A DNA stretch of 64,000 nucleotides from Saccharomonospora sp. NB11 (GCF_015910535.1 NZ_JACBJG010000008.1:124001-188000), one strand, 5' to 3'; numbered from the stretch's first letter, positions 34,461 to 44,547 are shown. The notes: generated from the letters alone by a model not told the origin. Numbers and translations: made by a program.

Positions 34461-35489
34461 ATGAGGACTGCCTTCGGAGCCGAGTTCGACGTCGTCGACG
34501 GATACCTGAACACCCCGGTCGTCGGAGTACCACCTCGCCGGGCCGTCGAGGCGGTGCAGCGGTTCGTGCGCGACTGGAGCACCGGGCGGCTCCGGGCCGC
34601 GGATCTCGACCCGATCGTGGACGACACCCGGGAGGCGTTCGGACGGCTCGTCGGGGTCCCGGGGGACCGCGTGGCGGTGGGCTCCTCGGTCTCACCGCTC
34701 GTCGGTCTCGTGGGGCAGTCCGTGCCGGACGGCTGCCGGGTCCTCGTCGCCGAGGGCGAGTTCACGAGCGTCACCTTCCCCTTCGCCGCCCAGGCCGACC
34801 GGGGCGTCACGGTCACCGAGGTGCCGTTGCCCGACCTGCCCGACGCGGTGGCCCGGCACGACCTCGTCGCGGTGAGCGTCGTGCAGTCGGCTGACGGCGC
34901 GGTCGTGGACCTCGACGCGGTGCGCGTGGCGGCCGAGGCCGCCCGGGTTCCCGTCCTGCTCGACATCAGTCAGGCCGCGGGCTGGCGTCCGCTACGCCTG
35001 GACTGGGCCGACTGGGTGGTCGGCGCCGGGTACAAGTGGCTGCTCGCGCCCAAGGGCGTGGCCTGGCTCGCCGTGCACCCGAGAGTGGTCGACCGGATGC
35101 GTCCCGTCGCCGCGTCCTGGTACGCGGGACAGGACCGCTGGGACAGCATCTACGGTCTGCCGCTGCGGCTGGCCGACACCGCGCGGCGGTTCGACGTCTC
35201 CCCGGCCTGGCCCTCGTTCGTGGGCGCGGCTCCGGCCCTGTCCTACCTCGCCTCGCTCGACCTCGACGAGGTGCGCACCCATTGCGTCGGCCTCGCCGAC
35301 CGGCTCCGCGCGGCACTCGGACTGGCACCCCAGGACAGTGCCGTCGTGTCGCTGTCCGCGCCACGGGCCCTGGAACGGCTCACCGAGGCGGGTGTCCTCG
35401 CCAGTGTCAGGGCCGGGCGCGCCCGAGTGGGATTCCATATCTACAACACCGAGGCCGACGTCGACCGGGTGGTGCGTGCGCTCGGATGA
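34461..35489 (+). CDS. Class V aminotransferase family PLP enzyme
   Basis: 342 residues of the cysteine desulfurase/isopenicillin N epimerase-like group. The PLP lysine is K192 in GAGYKWLLAPKGVAWL, with the cofactor Asp in VLLDISQAAGW upstream. No active-site cysteine loop of NifS/SufS type is apparent, so it is more likely an aminotransferase, epimerase or lyase than a desulfurase. It looks leaderless and monocistronic. Confidence 0.82.
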   Translation: MRTAFGAEFDVVDGYLNTPVVGVPPRRAVEAVQRFVRDWSTGRLRAADLDPIVDDTREAFGRLVGVPGDRVAVGSSVSPLVGLVGQSVPDGCRVLVAEGEFTSVTFPFAAQADRGVTVTEVPLPDLPDAVARHDLVAVSVVQSADGAVVDLDAVRVAAEAARVPVLLDISQAAGWRPLRLDWADWVVGAGYKWLLAPKGVAWLAVHPRVVDRMRPVAASWYAGQDRWDSIYGLPLRLADTARRFDVSPAWPSFVGAAPALSYLASLDLDEVRTHCVGLADRLRAALGLAPQDSAVVSLSAPRALERLTEAGVLASVRAGRARVGFHIYNTEADVDRVVRALG

Positions 35490-35538
35490 GCGACGACTAC
35501 GGTCACGATCCGTGGCTGCACAGGAGCACAGGCATGGA

Positions 35539-36210
35539 GTGACCGACACGGCACAGTTGCCGGCCGTCGACGGGGGCGCGGACACCGGTCCGGCACCCGT
35601 GTCGGGGCCGGGAGGTGGGACGGGGCCGAAGCCGCTCGTCCTCGTCGCCGTTCTCGTGGGTGTCGCCGTGGTGGCGGGCGTGGTCTGGGGACTCGTCCGG
35701 TCCGGCGGTGGTGGCGGGGTCGTGGGTACGCCGGAGGCGGCGCCCCCGTCGACGAACCCGTTGACCGACGGCAGCTTCTCGTACGAGGTCGTGACCGGCC
35801 CGGTCAAGGCCACGGACTGCGCGGGCAACTCCTACGGCGACATGCAGGAGTGGTTCTCCCAGCATCCGTGCGAGAAGGTCGTCCGCGGTCTCTACACGGT
35901 CCAGGAGGGCCAGGCGCGTGCGCTCGTGTCGGTCGTGCTGGTCGTGATGCCCGACGGCGCACAGGCCCAGCAGCTCAAGGCGGTGACCGACACCGACGGC
36001 ACGGGCAACGTCAACGACCTGGTCCGGGACGGCACGGCCACGCTGCCGCGCGCCCCGGTGGTCGCCCGGGGCGCGTACTACTCGAAGGTCGAGGGGCAGC
36101 AGGTGACCATCGTGGAGGCCGACTTCTTCGACGAGCACTCCGACGACCAGCTGCTCTCCGAGATCACAAGCGACGCCGCTCGGCTGTCCGAGCACCTCGC
36201 CGCGGGCTGA
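35539..36210 (+). CDS. Membrane-anchored extracytoplasmic protein, unknown
   Basis: 223 residues from a GTG at 35539 (AGGAG about 12 nt upstream). A Pro/Gly-rich cytoplasmic lead precedes one transmembrane helix (LVLVAVLVGVAVVAGVVWGL, about 35-55), a Gly-rich linker and a ~150-residue soluble domain with two cysteines (DCAGNSYG, HPCEKV). The domain has a repeating beta pattern (GLYTVQEGQARALVSVVLVV) but no family I can name. Similar type II proteins with a single anchor are common in actinomycetes. It ends at the hairpin shared with the DUF4439 gene. Confidence 0.7.
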   Translation: MTDTAQLPAVDGGADTGPAPVSGPGGGTGPKPLVLVAVLVGVAVVAGVVWGLVRSGGGGGVVGTPEAAPPSTNPLTDGSFSYEVVTGPVKATDCAGNSYGDMQEWFSQHPCEKVVRGLYTVQEGQARALVSVVLVVMPDGAQAQQLKAVTDTDGTGNVNDLVRDGTATLPRAPVVARGAYYSKVEGQQVTIVEADFFDEHSDDQLLSEITSDAARLSEHLAAG

Positions 36211-36222
36211 GCGACCGGACGG

Positions 36223-36250
36223 GACGACCGCCCGTCAGTGGGCGGTCGTC
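36223..36250. terminator. Bidirectional hairpin between convergent genes
   Basis: GACGACCGCCC (36223-36233) and GGGCGGTCGTC (36240-36250) form a perfect 11-bp stem with a 6-nt loop. It overlaps the last codons of the DUF4439 gene and lies 12 bp past the upstream plus-strand stop, so it can serve both. Confidence 0.6.
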
Positions 36251-37203
36251 TCCCGGCCCGGCAACGGCTGCAGGCGCGGGTCCAGCCCGGCGGCGTCACG
36301 CCAGTGCACCCCCCGGGTCGCCGCTCCGAGGAGGCACTGGACGGCGAAAGTCCGCACCGTCGTGTCGTCGGTGCGTTCGAGCACGCCGTGCCAGGCGGTC
36401 GCGGCGTCGTTCTCGGCGGTGGCGACGGCACGGGCGGCGGACGTCGGGTCGGTCACCGAGTCGCCGACGACGTAGGCGGGCTCGGCCGGACGCGGAGGTC
36501 GACCCGCGGCCGTCAGCAGCCGCTCGGCGCGGTCACGCCGTTCGAGGTGGGCCCGCTCCCCTCGGGAGATGCCCCCGTCGTAGTCGGCGTCGAGGAACGC
36601 TCGCACCAGGCCGTACACCCAGACGGCGGCGTGCTCGGCTCCCAGCGCGGTCTGCAGGGCCTGTGCCGTGTCGTCCTCCAACCGCCTCACCGACGTCACG
36701 TCGACGTCGGGCTCCTCGGCCTGGGACGCCGGACCGAGTTCCAGGGCCGCCGCGCAGCCCGCGGCGACCGCGCCCACCAGGCCCGCGCGGTGCCGGGGCA
36801 GGTCGGGCAGCAGCGCCAGCGCGTCGTCGCGGCCCTGCGCCAGCGACGCGAAGAGGTCGTCGTCCCGGACGGCCGTCGCCGGCGCGCTCTCTTCGGGCAC
36901 GGGCCGGTTGAGTCGTTCCACCTCGGCGCGCAGCGCCTTCGCCTGCGCCGACCGGAGCGTGGCCACCGCGTTCGCGAGGTCATGCCTCTCCGTCGACTCC
37001 GCGGCCAGCCGCCGGGCGGCCTTCGCGTGGTCCTCGGCCTGCAGCCACAACGGGCGCAAGGGGTCGGGCGTGTCCTCGTAACCCGACGTGCACGCCACCA
37101 GACCGGTGGTGGTCGGAACGGCCAGTGCGGTGAACGCCACGGCCCGCAGGAAGGTTCGTCTGTCGAGCCCGGATCTGCCGGATCGGGAAGTCACGCGTTG
37201 CAT
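36235..37203 (-). CDS. DUF4439 ferritin-like lipoprotein
   Basis: 322 residues. A twin-arginine-like lipoprotein signal (RRTFLRAVAFTALAVP, lipobox LVAC at about 35-38) is followed by two helix-rich regions. The C-terminal ~140 residues (LQTALGAEHAAVWVYGLVRA onward) form the DUF4439 ferritin-like four-helix domain. The placement divergent from rimP is conserved in actinobacteria, though a role in ribosome biogenesis is not implied. The start may be the ATG at 37203 or the GTG three codons later at 37194, which lies 7 nt after a CAGGAT. Confidence 0.82.
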   Translation of the reverse strand: MQRVTSRSGRSGLDRRTFLRAVAFTALAVPTTTGLVACTSGYEDTPDPLRPLWLQAEDHAKAARRLAAESTERHDLANAVATLRSAQAKALRAEVERLNRPVPEESAPATAVRDDDLFASLAQGRDDALALLPDLPRHRAGLVGAVAAGCAAALELGPASQAEEPDVDVTSVRRLEDDTAQALQTALGAEHAAVWVYGLVRAFLDADYDGGISRGERAHLERRDRAERLLTAAGRPPRPAEPAYVVGDSVTDPTSAARAVATAENDAATAWHGVLERTDDTTVRTFAVQCLLGAATRGVHWRDAAGLDPRLQPLPGRETTAH

Positions 37204-37249
37204 CCTGCCACCAGCCGACGACGCTCGGCGGGAGGTGGTCGGGGCACGA

Positions 37250-37255
37250 TAAGCT
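37250..37255 (+). promoter_or_regulatory. Candidate -10 element for rimP-nusA
   Basis: TAAGCT at 37250-37255 would start transcription near 37262, giving a leader of about 34 nt before the rimP GTG. The -35 is not recognisable. Confidence 0.4.
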
Positions 37256-37295
37256 GGACCACCATTTCAGAACAAGGACAACAGGGAGCTTCACG

Positions 37296-37835
37296 GTGCC
37301 CAACGAACTCGCCAGCAGGCTGGAGCCACTCGTGGCCGAAGCCGTCGGGGCCGCGGGTGTCGATCTCGATGCGCTCGACGTCCAACAGGCGGGCAGGCGC
37401 AAGCTGGTGAAGGTGGTGGTCGACAGCGACGACGGCGTCGAACTCGACCAGGTCGCTGAGATCAGCAGGGCGGTGTCTCAGGTGCTCGACCAGCACGAAC
37501 ACCTGATCGCGGGGGCCTACACGCTCGAAGTGACGTCGCCGGGGCTCGACCGGCCGTTGACCCAGCAGCGCCACTGGCGCAGGGCGCGCTCGCGGCTGGT
37601 CCGCGTCACACCGCACGACGGTGCCGCTTTCGTGGGCCGTGTCGGTGCCGCGAGCGAGGACTCGGTGCGCATACTGGTGGACGGGCAGATTCGCGATCTG
37701 CGCTACGCGGACGTGCGCAAGGCCGTCGTGGAGGTCGAGTTCAAGCAACCGCCTGCCGACGAGCTCAAGCTGCTGGAAGACGACGGTTGCGGCAAGATCG
37801 GTGAAGGTACCGACACGAAGGAGGAGTCGAGGTGA
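37296..37835 (+). CDS. rimP: Ribosome maturation factor RimP
   Basis: 179 residues, GTG start with GGGAG upstream. The N-terminal domain carries [20 protein letters not shown] and a middle [17 protein letters not shown]; the latter is the RimP signature before the SH3-like C-terminal domain ([12 protein letters not shown]). It assists 30S subunit maturation. It overlaps nusA by 4 bp (GTGA), as in most bacteria. Confidence 0.92.
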   Translation: MPNELASRLEPLVAEAVGAAGVDLDALDVQQAGRRKLVKVVVDSDDGVELDQVAEISRAVSQVLDQHEHLIAGAYTLEVTSPGLDRPLTQQRHWRRARSRLVRVTPHDGAAFVGRVGAASEDSVRILVDGQIRDLRYADVRKAVVEVEFKQPPADELKLLEDDGCGKIGEGTDTKEESR

Positions 37836-38863
37836 ACGTCGACATCGCGGCGTTGCGCGCGATCGAAGCGGACAAGGACATCCCCTTCGAAACGGTGCTG
37901 GAGGCGATCGAGAGCGCGCTGCTGACGGCGTACAAGCACACCGAGGGGCACCAGCCGCACGCGAGGATCGACATCGACCGCAAGACCGGTTACGTGCGCG
38001 TGCTCGCCTACACGCTCGACGCCAACGGCGAGATCGAGGAGGAGTGGGACGACACTCCCGAGGGCTTCGGCCGGATCGCCGCCGCCACGGCCCGGCAGGT
38101 CATCCTGCAGCGGCTGCGTGACGCGGAACACGAGCGGACCTACGGCGAGTTCTCGGCCCAGGAGGGCGAGATCGTCGCGGGCGTCGTGCAGCGCGACGCC
38201 AAGGCCAACGCCCGGGGCATGGTCATCGTCCAGGTCGGCGACACCGAGGGCGTGCTGCCCGCGGCCGAGCAGGTGCCCGGCGAGAGCTACGAACACGGCG
38301 CTCGTTTGAAGGCGTACGTCGTCGGGGTCTCCCGCACGGCGCGTGGCCCGCAGATCACGCTGTCGCGCACGCACCCGAACCTCGTGCGCAAGCTGTTCGC
38401 CCTGGAGGTGCCCGAGATCGCCGACGGCACGGTCGAGATCACGGCCGTGGCGCGGGAGGCCGGACACCGTTCGAAGATCGCCGTCCGATCCACGGTGCCG
38501 GGCGTCAACGCCAAGGGCGCCTGCATCGGCCACGTCGGCGCGCGTGTGCGCAACGTGATGAGCGAGCTGGGCGGCGAGAAGATCGACATCATCGATCACT
38601 CGGACGATCCGGCGCGCTTCGTCGGGAATGCACTGTCGCCCGCGAAGGTTGTATCGGTGAGTGTGGTCGACGAACGGGCCAGGACGGCCCGGGTCGTCGT
38701 GCCGGACTTCCAGTTGTCCCTGGCGATCGGCAAGGAAGGGCAGAACGCCCGGCTCGCCGCTCGACTCACCGGATGGAAGATCGACATCCGCAGCGATGCC
38801 GCTCCCGAGCCGGTGGAGTCGAGTGTGAGGAAACACCCCGCGGCGACCGGTTCCTCCGACTGA
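37832..38863 (+). CDS. nusA: Transcription termination/antitermination factor NusA
   Basis: 343 residues, the short actinobacterial form without the C-terminal acidic repeats. Order: N-terminal RNA-polymerase-binding domain (about 1-125), S1 domain (about 130-200, [19 protein letters not shown]), and two KH domains ([55 protein letters not shown]). It modulates pausing, termination and rRNA antitermination. It starts with GTG, coupled to rimP. Confidence 0.93.
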   Translation: MNVDIAALRAIEADKDIPFETVLEAIESALLTAYKHTEGHQPHARIDIDRKTGYVRVLAYTLDANGEIEEEWDDTPEGFGRIAAATARQVILQRLRDAEHERTYGEFSAQEGEIVAGVVQRDAKANARGMVIVQVGDTEGVLPAAEQVPGESYEHGARLKAYVVGVSRTARGPQITLSRTHPNLVRKLFALEVPEIADGTVEITAVAREAGHRSKIAVRSTVPGVNAKGACIGHVGARVRNVMSELGGEKIDIIDHSDDPARFVGNALSPAKVVSVSVVDERARTARVVVPDFQLSLAIGKEGQNARLAARLTGWKIDIRSDAAPEPVESSVRKHPAATGSSD

Positions 38864-38875
38864 TCGACCAAGGTC

Positions 38876-38886
38876 TAAACTGGGTT
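38876..38886 (+). promoter_or_regulatory. -10 element for leaderless ylxR
   Basis: TAAACT (38876-38881) is followed by five nt and GTG at 38887; the next in-frame GTG at 38890 is eight nt away. It gives ylxR-infB an entry point separate from rimP-nusA. Confidence 0.5.
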
Positions 38887-39246
38887 GTGGTGCGACACCC
38901 ACAGCCGACTTCGACGCGACATGCGGACGTGACCACGCCGGTCCGTCTGTGTGTCGGGTGTCGGCAACGGGAGTCGATCGGCGCGCTGTCCCGCGTCGTC
39001 GCATCGGACGGGCGGTTGGTGGTCGACGAACGTCGGCGCCTGCCGGGCCGTGGAGCCTGGTTGCACCCGGACCCGGACTGCCTGTCCAAGGCCGAACGGC
39101 GACGGGCGTTCCCTCGTGCCCTTCGGGTTAAGGGGATGCTCGACACCAGTGGCCTGCGGCATCATGTGGAACGGCACACCGAGAGAAAGGCGGGCGTGGG
39201 TTTGCCACGCCCGGAACGGACAAGGAAGCAGGTCGACCCGTCATGA
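38887..39246 (+). CDS. ylxR: YlxR (RnpM-like) RNA-binding protein
   Basis: 119 residues from the GTG at 38887. The YlxR fold spans residues 15-95 with RLCVGCRQRESIGALSRVV and the hallmark GRGAWLHPDPDC. The C-terminal tail is basic and low-complexity. In B. subtilis the homologue binds RNase P RNA and was renamed RnpM; structural work places it among small RNA-binding proteins. It always sits between nusA and infB. Confidence 0.87.
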   Translation: MVRHPQPTSTRHADVTTPVRLCVGCRQRESIGALSRVVASDGRLVVDERRRLPGRGAWLHPDPDCLSKAERRRAFPRALRVKGMLDTSGLRHHVERHTERKAGVGLPRPERTRKQVDPS

Positions 39247-39289
39247 GTCAGCCGTGAAGCTGAAGCCATGAACGCGCGACGATAGGACG

Positions 39290-39316
39290 AGGTCTGCGGG
39301 TTTCGCCGCCAGACCT
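39290..39316 (+). promoter_or_regulatory. Leader hairpin upstream of infB
   Basis: AGGTCT (39290-39295) pairs with AGACCT (39311-39316), with inner CGG/CCG pairs, ending 7 nt before the GAGGAG ribosome site of infB. It may pause transcription or influence initiation. Confidence 0.35.
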
Positions 39317-39334
39317 CACCAGTTGAGGAGAGCA

Positions 39335-42133
39335 GTGGCAGGCAAAGCCCGCGTACATGAGCTCGCGAAAGAGCTCGGTGTCACGAGCAAGGAAGTACTC
39401 GCCAAGCTGAAGGAGCAGGGCGAGTTCGTGAAGTCCGCGTCATCCACGGTCGAGGCGCCCGTCGCCCGACGGTTGCGTGACGCGTTCTCGAACAAGGACG
39501 GCAAGCAGGCCGAGAAGCCGTCCGGTGGCCGTGGTCCGGCCCCGAAGCCTGCGCCGTCCGGTCGCGGCGTGCCCGCGCCGAAGCCGGGGCCGCCGCAGCG
39601 GCCGCAGCCGACGCAGCAGCCGCAACAGAGTCAGCCCAAGCCCACGCCGGGCCCTAAGCCGGGTCCGCGTCCGGGGCCGCGACCTGGCCCCGCGCCCAAG
39701 CCCGCCGAGCAGGCTCCGGCCGCGAAGGCGAAGGAGCAGGGCTCCGTCGTCCCGCCGAAGCCGCAGGGTCCGAAGCCCGGTCCGAAGCCGGGTCCGCGTC
39801 CCCCGCGGGTCGGCAACAACCCCTTCGGTGTCGGCTCCGGTTCGCCCGCGCCGCGCCCCGCGCCGCCGCGTCCCGGAGGTGGCCAGCAGGGTGGCCCGCG
39901 ACCCGGTGGCGGTCAGCAGGGTGGCCCGCGTCCCGGTGGTAACCGCCCGAGCCCGGGCAACATGCCGCCGCGTCCGAACCCCGGCATGATGCCGTCGCGC
40001 CCGGCCCGTCCGGCCGGTGGTCCCGGCGGTGGTCGTGGCGGCGGCCCCGGTGGCCGTGGAGGCCCCGGTGGCGGTCGCGGTGGCGGCGGTCCGCGCGGTG
40101 GCGGCGGCGGTGGCTTCCGCCCCGGTGGCGGCGGTGGCGGCGGTTTCCGCCCCGGTCCCGGTGGCGGCGGCTTCCGAGGCGGTCGCGGTGGCCCTGGTGG
40201 CCGCGGCGGCACGGCCGGTGCCTTCGGACGTCCTGGTGGACCCTCGCGCAAGGGCCGCAAGTCGAAGCGGCAGAAGCGCCAGGAGTACATGGAGAACATG
40301 CAGGCGCCGTCGGTCGGCGGCGTGCGTCTGCCGAAGGGCAACGGCGAGACCATCCGCCTTCCGCGCGGTGCCTCGCTGACCGACTTCGCGGAGAAGATCG
40401 ACGCGAACCCGGCCTCCCTGGTGCAGGTGCTGTTCCACCTCGGTGAAATGGTCACCGCGACGCAGTCCGTCTCCGAGGACGTGCTCGAGTTGCTCGGCTC
40501 GGAGATGAACTACAACGTCCAGGTGGTCAGCCCCGAGGAGGAGGACCGCGAGCTGCTGGAGACCTTCGACATCACCTACGGCGAGGACGCCGGTGGTGAC
40601 GAGGATCTGCGGCCGAGGCCGCCGGTGGTGACCGTCATGGGTCACGTCGACCACGGTAAGACGCGACTGCTGGACACGATCCGGCAGGCGAAGGTCGCCG
40701 AGGGCGAGGCCGGCGGCATCACCCAGCACATCGGCGCCTACCAGGTCGAGACCGAGGTGGACGGTGACCGCCGGGTCATCACCTTCATCGACACCCCGGG
40801 TCACGAGGCGTTCACCGCCATGCGTGCCCGTGGTGCGCAGGCCACCGACATCGCCGTGATCGTGGTCGCGGCCGACGACGGTGTCATGCCGCAGACGGTG
40901 GAGGCCATCAACCACGCTCAGGCCGCCAAGGCACCGATCGTGGTCGCGGTCAACAAGATCGACGTCGAGGGTGCGAACCCGGCCAAGGTGCGTCAGCAGC
41001 TGACCGAGTACAACCTCGTGGCCGAGGAATACGGCGGCGACACGATGTTCGTCGACATCTCCGCCAAGAAGGGCCAGAACATCGACGGTCTGCTCGAAGC
41101 GATCGTGCTGACCGCCGACGCGGCGTTGGACCTGCGGGCCAACCCGGACATGGAGGCCCAGGGTGTGGCCATCGAGGCGCACCTCGACCGTGGTCGCGGT
41201 CCCGTGGCGACCGTGCTGGTGCAGCGCGGCACGCTGCGCGTCGGCGACTCGGTGGTGGCCGGCGACGCCTACGGTCGTGTGCGGCGCATGGTCGACGAGT
41301 ACAACCGCGACGTCACCGAGGCGACGCCGTCGAGGCCGGTGCAGGTCATCGGTTTCACGTCGGTGCCTCGGGCGGGTGACACCTTCCTCGTGGTCGAGGA
41401 GGACCGCGTCGCCCGGCAGATCGCGGAGCGTCGACAGGCCCGTATCCGCAACGCGGAGAACGCGGCTCGCCGCAAGCGCGTCAGCCTGGAGGACCTGGAC
41501 TCCGCGCTGAAGGAGACCAACACCCTCAACCTGATCATCAAGGGTGACAACTCGGGTACCGTCGAAGCGCTGGAGGCGTCCCTGCTCCAGATCGACGTCG
41601 GTGACGAGGTGGAGCTCAACGTCGTGCACCGCGGCGTGGGTGGCGTGACCGAGAGCGACATCGACCTCGCCACCGCCTCCGACGCCATCGTGATCGGGTA
41701 CAACGTCCGTGCGCAGGGCAAGGCGACCGAGCGGGCCACCCGCGAGGGCGTGGACGTCCGGTACTACACGGTCATCTACCAGGCGATCGAAGAGATCGAG
41801 CAGGCCCTCAAGGGCATGCTCAAGCCGATCTACGAGGAGGTGGAGCTCGGCAAGGCCGAGGTCCGCGAGGTCTTCAAGTCCTCCAAGTTCGGCACGATCG
41901 CCGGTTGCCTCGTCACGTCGGGCGAGATTCGCCGCAACGCGAAGGCGCGCCTGTTGCGCGACAACGTGGTGGTCTCCGAGAACCTGCCGGTGAACTCGCT
42001 GCGCCGGTTCAAGGACGACGTGGTCGAGGTCCGCGAGGGATTCGAGTGCGGTCTCACGCTCGGCAAGTTCGGCGACATCAAGGTCGGCGACGTGATCGAG
42101 ACGTACGAGCTGCGCGAGAAGCCGCGCGACTGA
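39335..42133 (+). CDS. infB: Translation initiation factor IF-2
   Basis: 932 residues from a GTG at 39335 (GAGGAG upstream; homology [16 protein letters not shown] begins there). An IF-2 N-terminal helical domain (about 1-55) is followed by a ~250-residue Pro/Lys then Gly/Arg-rich disordered region. The GTPase domain comes next with GHVDHGKT (436-443), DTPGHEAF and NKID, followed by the beta-barrel and C-terminal initiator-tRNA-binding domains. It places fMet-tRNA on the 30S subunit. The Gly/Arg segment (GGGRGG-type repeats) is longer than in non-actinobacterial IF-2. Confidence 0.96.
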   Translation: MAGKARVHELAKELGVTSKEVLAKLKEQGEFVKSASSTVEAPVARRLRDAFSNKDGKQAEKPSGGRGPAPKPAPSGRGVPAPKPGPPQRPQPTQQPQQSQPKPTPGPKPGPRPGPRPGPAPKPAEQAPAAKAKEQGSVVPPKPQGPKPGPKPGPRPPRVGNNPFGVGSGSPAPRPAPPRPGGGQQGGPRPGGGQQGGPRPGGNRPSPGNMPPRPNPGMMPSRPARPAGGPGGGRGGGPGGRGGPGGGRGGGGPRGGGGGGFRPGGGGGGGFRPGPGGGGFRGGRGGPGGRGGTAGAFGRPGGPSRKGRKSKRQKRQEYMENMQAPSVGGVRLPKGNGETIRLPRGASLTDFAEKIDANPASLVQVLFHLGEMVTATQSVSEDVLELLGSEMNYNVQVVSPEEEDRELLETFDITYGEDAGGDEDLRPRPPVVTVMGHVDHGKTRLLDTIRQAKVAEGEAGGITQHIGAYQVETEVDGDRRVITFIDTPGHEAFTAMRARGAQATDIAVIVVAADDGVMPQTVEAINHAQAAKAPIVVAVNKIDVEGANPAKVRQQLTEYNLVAEEYGGDTMFVDISAKKGQNIDGLLEAIVLTADAALDLRANPDMEAQGVAIEAHLDRGRGPVATVLVQRGTLRVGDSVVAGDAYGRVRRMVDEYNRDVTEATPSRPVQVIGFTSVPRAGDTFLVVEEDRVARQIAERRQARIRNAENAARRKRVSLEDLDSALKETNTLNLIIKGDNSGTVEALEASLLQIDVGDEVELNVVHRGVGGVTESDIDLATASDAIVIGYNVRAQGKATERATREGVDVRYYTVIYQAIEEIEQALKGMLKPIYEEVELGKAEVREVFKSSKFGTIAGCLVTSGEIRRNAKARLLRDNVVVSENLPVNSLRRFKDDVVEVREGFECGLTLGKFGDIKVGDVIETYELREKPRD

Positions 42134-42142
42134 GTCAGGACC

Positions 42143-42179
42143 GACGGCCGGGCGGGCGAACGACACCCGCCCGGCCGTC
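42143..42179 (+). terminator. Hairpin between infB and DUF503 gene
   Basis: A perfect 14-bp stem: GACGGCCGGGCGGG (42143-42156) with CCCGCCCGGCCGTC (42166-42179), loop 9 nt. There is no U-tract. It may be a partial terminator or a 3' stabiliser inside the cluster. Confidence 0.6.
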
Positions 42180-42204
42180 GTCGTCAGTGGGGGGGGCGAC
42201 AACG

Positions 42205-42504
42205 ATGTACGTCGGCACATTGGAGCTCGACATCCTGCTCGGCGACGTGCGGTCGCTGAAGCAGAAGCGGTCGGCCGTCCGGCCGATCCTCGCCGAGCTG
42301 CGGCGTCGGTTCGAGGTGTCGGTGGCCGAGGCCGGACATCTGGACCTGCACCGGCGTTCAGTGGTGGGAGTGGCCGTGGTGGCCGCGGACGGTGCTCACG
42401 TGCGTGACGTACTGGACGCGTGCGAGCGGTTCGTGGCGGCCCGCCCGGAGATCGAGCTGCTGTCGGCACACCGGCGGCTGCTGGGTCCCGACGACGAAGC
42501 GTGA
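42205..42504 (+). CDS. DUF503 (YlxP-like) family protein
   Basis: 99 residues. The conserved start MYVGTLELDILLGDVRSLKQKR, RRRFEVSVAEAGHLDLHRRSVVGVAVV and the C-terminal half match DUF503. This small alpha-beta protein is encoded between infB and rbfA in many Gram-positives. Its function is unresolved; the position suggests a ribosome-linked role. Confidence 0.87.
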   Translation: MYVGTLELDILLGDVRSLKQKRSAVRPILAELRRRFEVSVAEAGHLDLHRRSVVGVAVVAADGAHVRDVLDACERFVAARPEIELLSAHRRLLGPDDEA

Positions 42505-42530
42505 GAGCGTAAGAGAGAAGGGGGTGCGTC

Positions 42531-42974
42531 ATGGCCGATCAGGCTCGCGCACGACGGTTGGCGAAGCGGATCGCGCAGATCGTGGCGTCCGCGCTGGAAC
42601 ACGACATCAAGGACCCGCGGCTCGGCAACGTGACCATCACCGATGCCCGGGTGACCGGCGATCTGCGTGACGCCACCGTGTACTACACGGTGCTCGGGGA
42701 CAGCCTCGACGCCGCGCCGGACTTCGCCGGGGCCGCTGCCGCACTGGAGTCCGCCCGCGGCGTGCTGCGCACCAAGGTCGGACAGGGTACGGGCGTGCGC
42801 TACACGCCGTCACTGACGTTCGTGGCGGACCAGCTTCCGCAGGACGCGCGCCACATCGACGACCTGTTGGCGAAGGCCCGGGAGGCCGACGCCGAGGTGG
42901 CTCGCCTGGCCACGGGTGCCCAGCCTGCGGGCGAGCCCGATCCCTACCGTCGCAAGGACGACGAGGAGGAGTAG
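42531..42974 (+). CDS. rbfA: Ribosome-binding factor A
   Basis: 147 residues, GAAGGGGG ribosome site before the ATG. The KH-like fold is clear: [30 protein letters not shown], then VYYTVLGD, and [11 protein letters not shown] near the C-terminus. The acidic tail (about 125-147) is typical. RbfA binds the 16S central pseudoknot region during 30S maturation and cold adaptation. Confidence 0.93.
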   Translation: MADQARARRLAKRIAQIVASALEHDIKDPRLGNVTITDARVTGDLRDATVYYTVLGDSLDAAPDFAGAAAALESARGVLRTKVGQGTGVRYTPSLTFVADQLPQDARHIDDLLAKAREADAEVARLATGAQPAGEPDPYRRKDDEEE

Positions 42975-43396
42975 TCGCCGGCCGGTTTCGGTGCTCACCG
43001 CGGTCCGACCTGGCTCGCGGGACCGCGGTGACGTCGGAGGAGTAGTCGGTGCGCTTGTGGAGCCACTGAGCGGCGTCGTTGAACGCCGCGTCGAGGTTCT
43101 GCGTGGCGTCGTCCTCGGGTCTGGTGACGACGTTCTCCGGCTCGTGACGGCGCCGAGGTCTGTGCAGCCACAATGTGTTGCTTGCCGCTCTGTCGCAGTC
43201 GGAGCAGCACGAGTGTGCGTGGCTCGGCACGGTGGGTCGGGATCGTGGCGGAACGCCCGTCCTTGTTGACCTGCGAGTAGCTCCGGGCCGGGTGAGGATG
43301 TTCGCGGTGCGCATCCACCCGACCTCGATCTCAGCACGTGCGGCGTCGCCGACGGCCCCGCGTCAGGCGCGTCGACGCGCTGCCCGGAGACCTGAC
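42975..43396. other. Intergenic region after rbfA
   Basis: 422 bp. It holds the rbfA hairpin (42995-43031) and otherwise no gene I can defend. A minus-strand frame from about 43135 to 42990 has good third-position GC (TRPEDDATQNLDAAFNDAAQ then TDYSSDVTAVP) but no ribosome site or homology I recognise. GGAGGAGTAGTCG occurs twice, at 42965-42977 and 43036-43048. Confidence 0.4.
42995..43031 (+). terminator. Hairpin terminator after rbfA
   Basis: TCACCGCGGTCC (42995-43006) and GGACCGCGGTGA (43020-43031) form a perfect 12-bp stem with a 13-nt loop, 20 bp past the rbfA stop. Confidence 0.65.
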
Positions 43397-44533
43397 GTGA
43401 TCACCAGAACTCTCGACAGCGCCGCGCTGCGAGCCCGGCTCGTCGACCGTCTCGTGGCCGACGGTTTCCTGCACGAGCGACGCTGGGTCCACGCCTTCCG
43501 CGCCGTCCCACGCGAAGTGTTCGTCGACGCCTTTACCGTGCGCGACCCACGAACCGGCAGGCTCACGCACTACGACCTCGACGCCGACCCCGGGCCCGCG
43601 CTCACCGCCGTCCACGGCAACGTCGCACTCCTCACCCAGCGGATCGCGGGCGCGACCGCCACGCCGAACGCGGCCACGCCGGCGCGCATCGCACTACTGC
43701 TCGACCGTCTGGACGTTCATCGTGGCCACCGCGTGCTGGAGATCGGGCACGGCAGTGGCTACCTCACGGCCCTGCTGTGTCACGAACTCGGACACCGCGC
43801 CGTCACCGCCGTCGAGAACGATCCTCAGCTCGTGGAGCAGGTCCGCACCCGCCTCGCCGACCTCGGGCACCGCCCACGGTTGGTCGCCGGGAACGACGCC
43901 CACGGCGCACCTTCCACGGCGCTCTACGACCGGATCGTCGCCACGCGAGGAATCCCCTGGGTTCCTCCCGCGTGGCTCGCGCAGGTGCGCCCCGGCGGAA
44001 CGATCCTGATCGACGTCGGTTTCCTGCTCGTCCGCCTCACGGTGGGCAGCGACCGTTCCGCGGTCGGTCGGTTCACCGACTACGTCACGTCCATGAACCC
44101 GGACCTCGACGCCGGCCTCGGGGGACCGACGGTGCGTGACATCATCGCCGAGGCCTGCCGTCGAGGACGGCGCGACCGTGGTGTCCGGCCTTCCTACCTG
44201 GAGGAACGGTCGTTGCAGTGCTTGCACGCGATCGTGTTCCCGCACGTGCACAAGGCCATCGTGTACGGCGACGACGACAGCGTTCTCTACGCGCTGACCG
44301 ACGCGGAGTCGGGCGCGTGGGCGCGGGCGCAGTCGGACGGAGACGGGTACGCCACCGTCGTCCACGGCGGTCCACGGAACCTCTGGAACGACCTCACCGG
44401 ACTCGCGCGGTGGTGGCACGACCGCGGTCGCCCGGAGCCCACGAGGTTCGGACTCAGCGTGGCCCCCGACGGAAACCACGCGCTCTGGATCGACCGGCCG
44501 GACAAGGTGGTGACGCGCCTCCCGGTCGAGTGA
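43397..44533 (+). CDS. PCMT-like SAM-dependent methyltransferase
   Basis: 378 residues from a GTG at 43397 (GGAG eight nt upstream). The N-terminal half matches protein-L-isoaspartate methyltransferases: LVDRLVADGFLHERRWVHAFRAVPREVF, a SAM-binding VLEIGHGSGYLTALLCHELG (about 113-132) and YDRIVATRGIPWVPPAWLAQV. The C-terminal ~180 residues are an extension found in actinomycete homologues, some of which act in RiPP (FxLD-type lanthipeptide) clusters. No precursor peptide or lanthionine synthetase is nearby, so a repair or unknown modification role is equally likely. Confidence 0.78.
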   Translation: MITRTLDSAALRARLVDRLVADGFLHERRWVHAFRAVPREVFVDAFTVRDPRTGRLTHYDLDADPGPALTAVHGNVALLTQRIAGATATPNAATPARIALLLDRLDVHRGHRVLEIGHGSGYLTALLCHELGHRAVTAVENDPQLVEQVRTRLADLGHRPRLVAGNDAHGAPSTALYDRIVATRGIPWVPPAWLAQVRPGGTILIDVGFLLVRLTVGSDRSAVGRFTDYVTSMNPDLDAGLGGPTVRDIIAEACRRGRRDRGVRPSYLEERSLQCLHAIVFPHVHKAIVYGDDDSVLYALTDAESGAWARAQSDGDGYATVVHGGPRNLWNDLTGLARWWHDRGRPEPTRFGLSVAPDGNHALWIDRPDKVVTRLPVE

Positions 44534-44547
44534 GGCGCGCCCCCGCG

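Noticed and set aside
39500-40250. Gly/Pro/Arg repeats considered as a tandem-repeat element
   Set aside because: They are in frame and encode the disordered N-terminal region typical of actinobacterial IF-2.
39440-42532. Very long minus-strand open frame antisense to infB and its neighbours
   Set aside because: Composition is Arg/Thr/His-rich without domains; it is a by-product of GC-rich coding bias.
42965-43048. 13-bp direct repeat GGAGGAGTAGTCG
   Set aside because: Too short, two copies, no accompanying element; probably chance in GC-rich sequence or a trivial duplication.
42975-43396. Possible lanthipeptide (FxLD-type) precursor beside the PCMT-like gene
   Set aside because: No short frame here has an FxLD-like leader or a Cys/Ser/Thr-rich core; no lanthionine synthetase is near.
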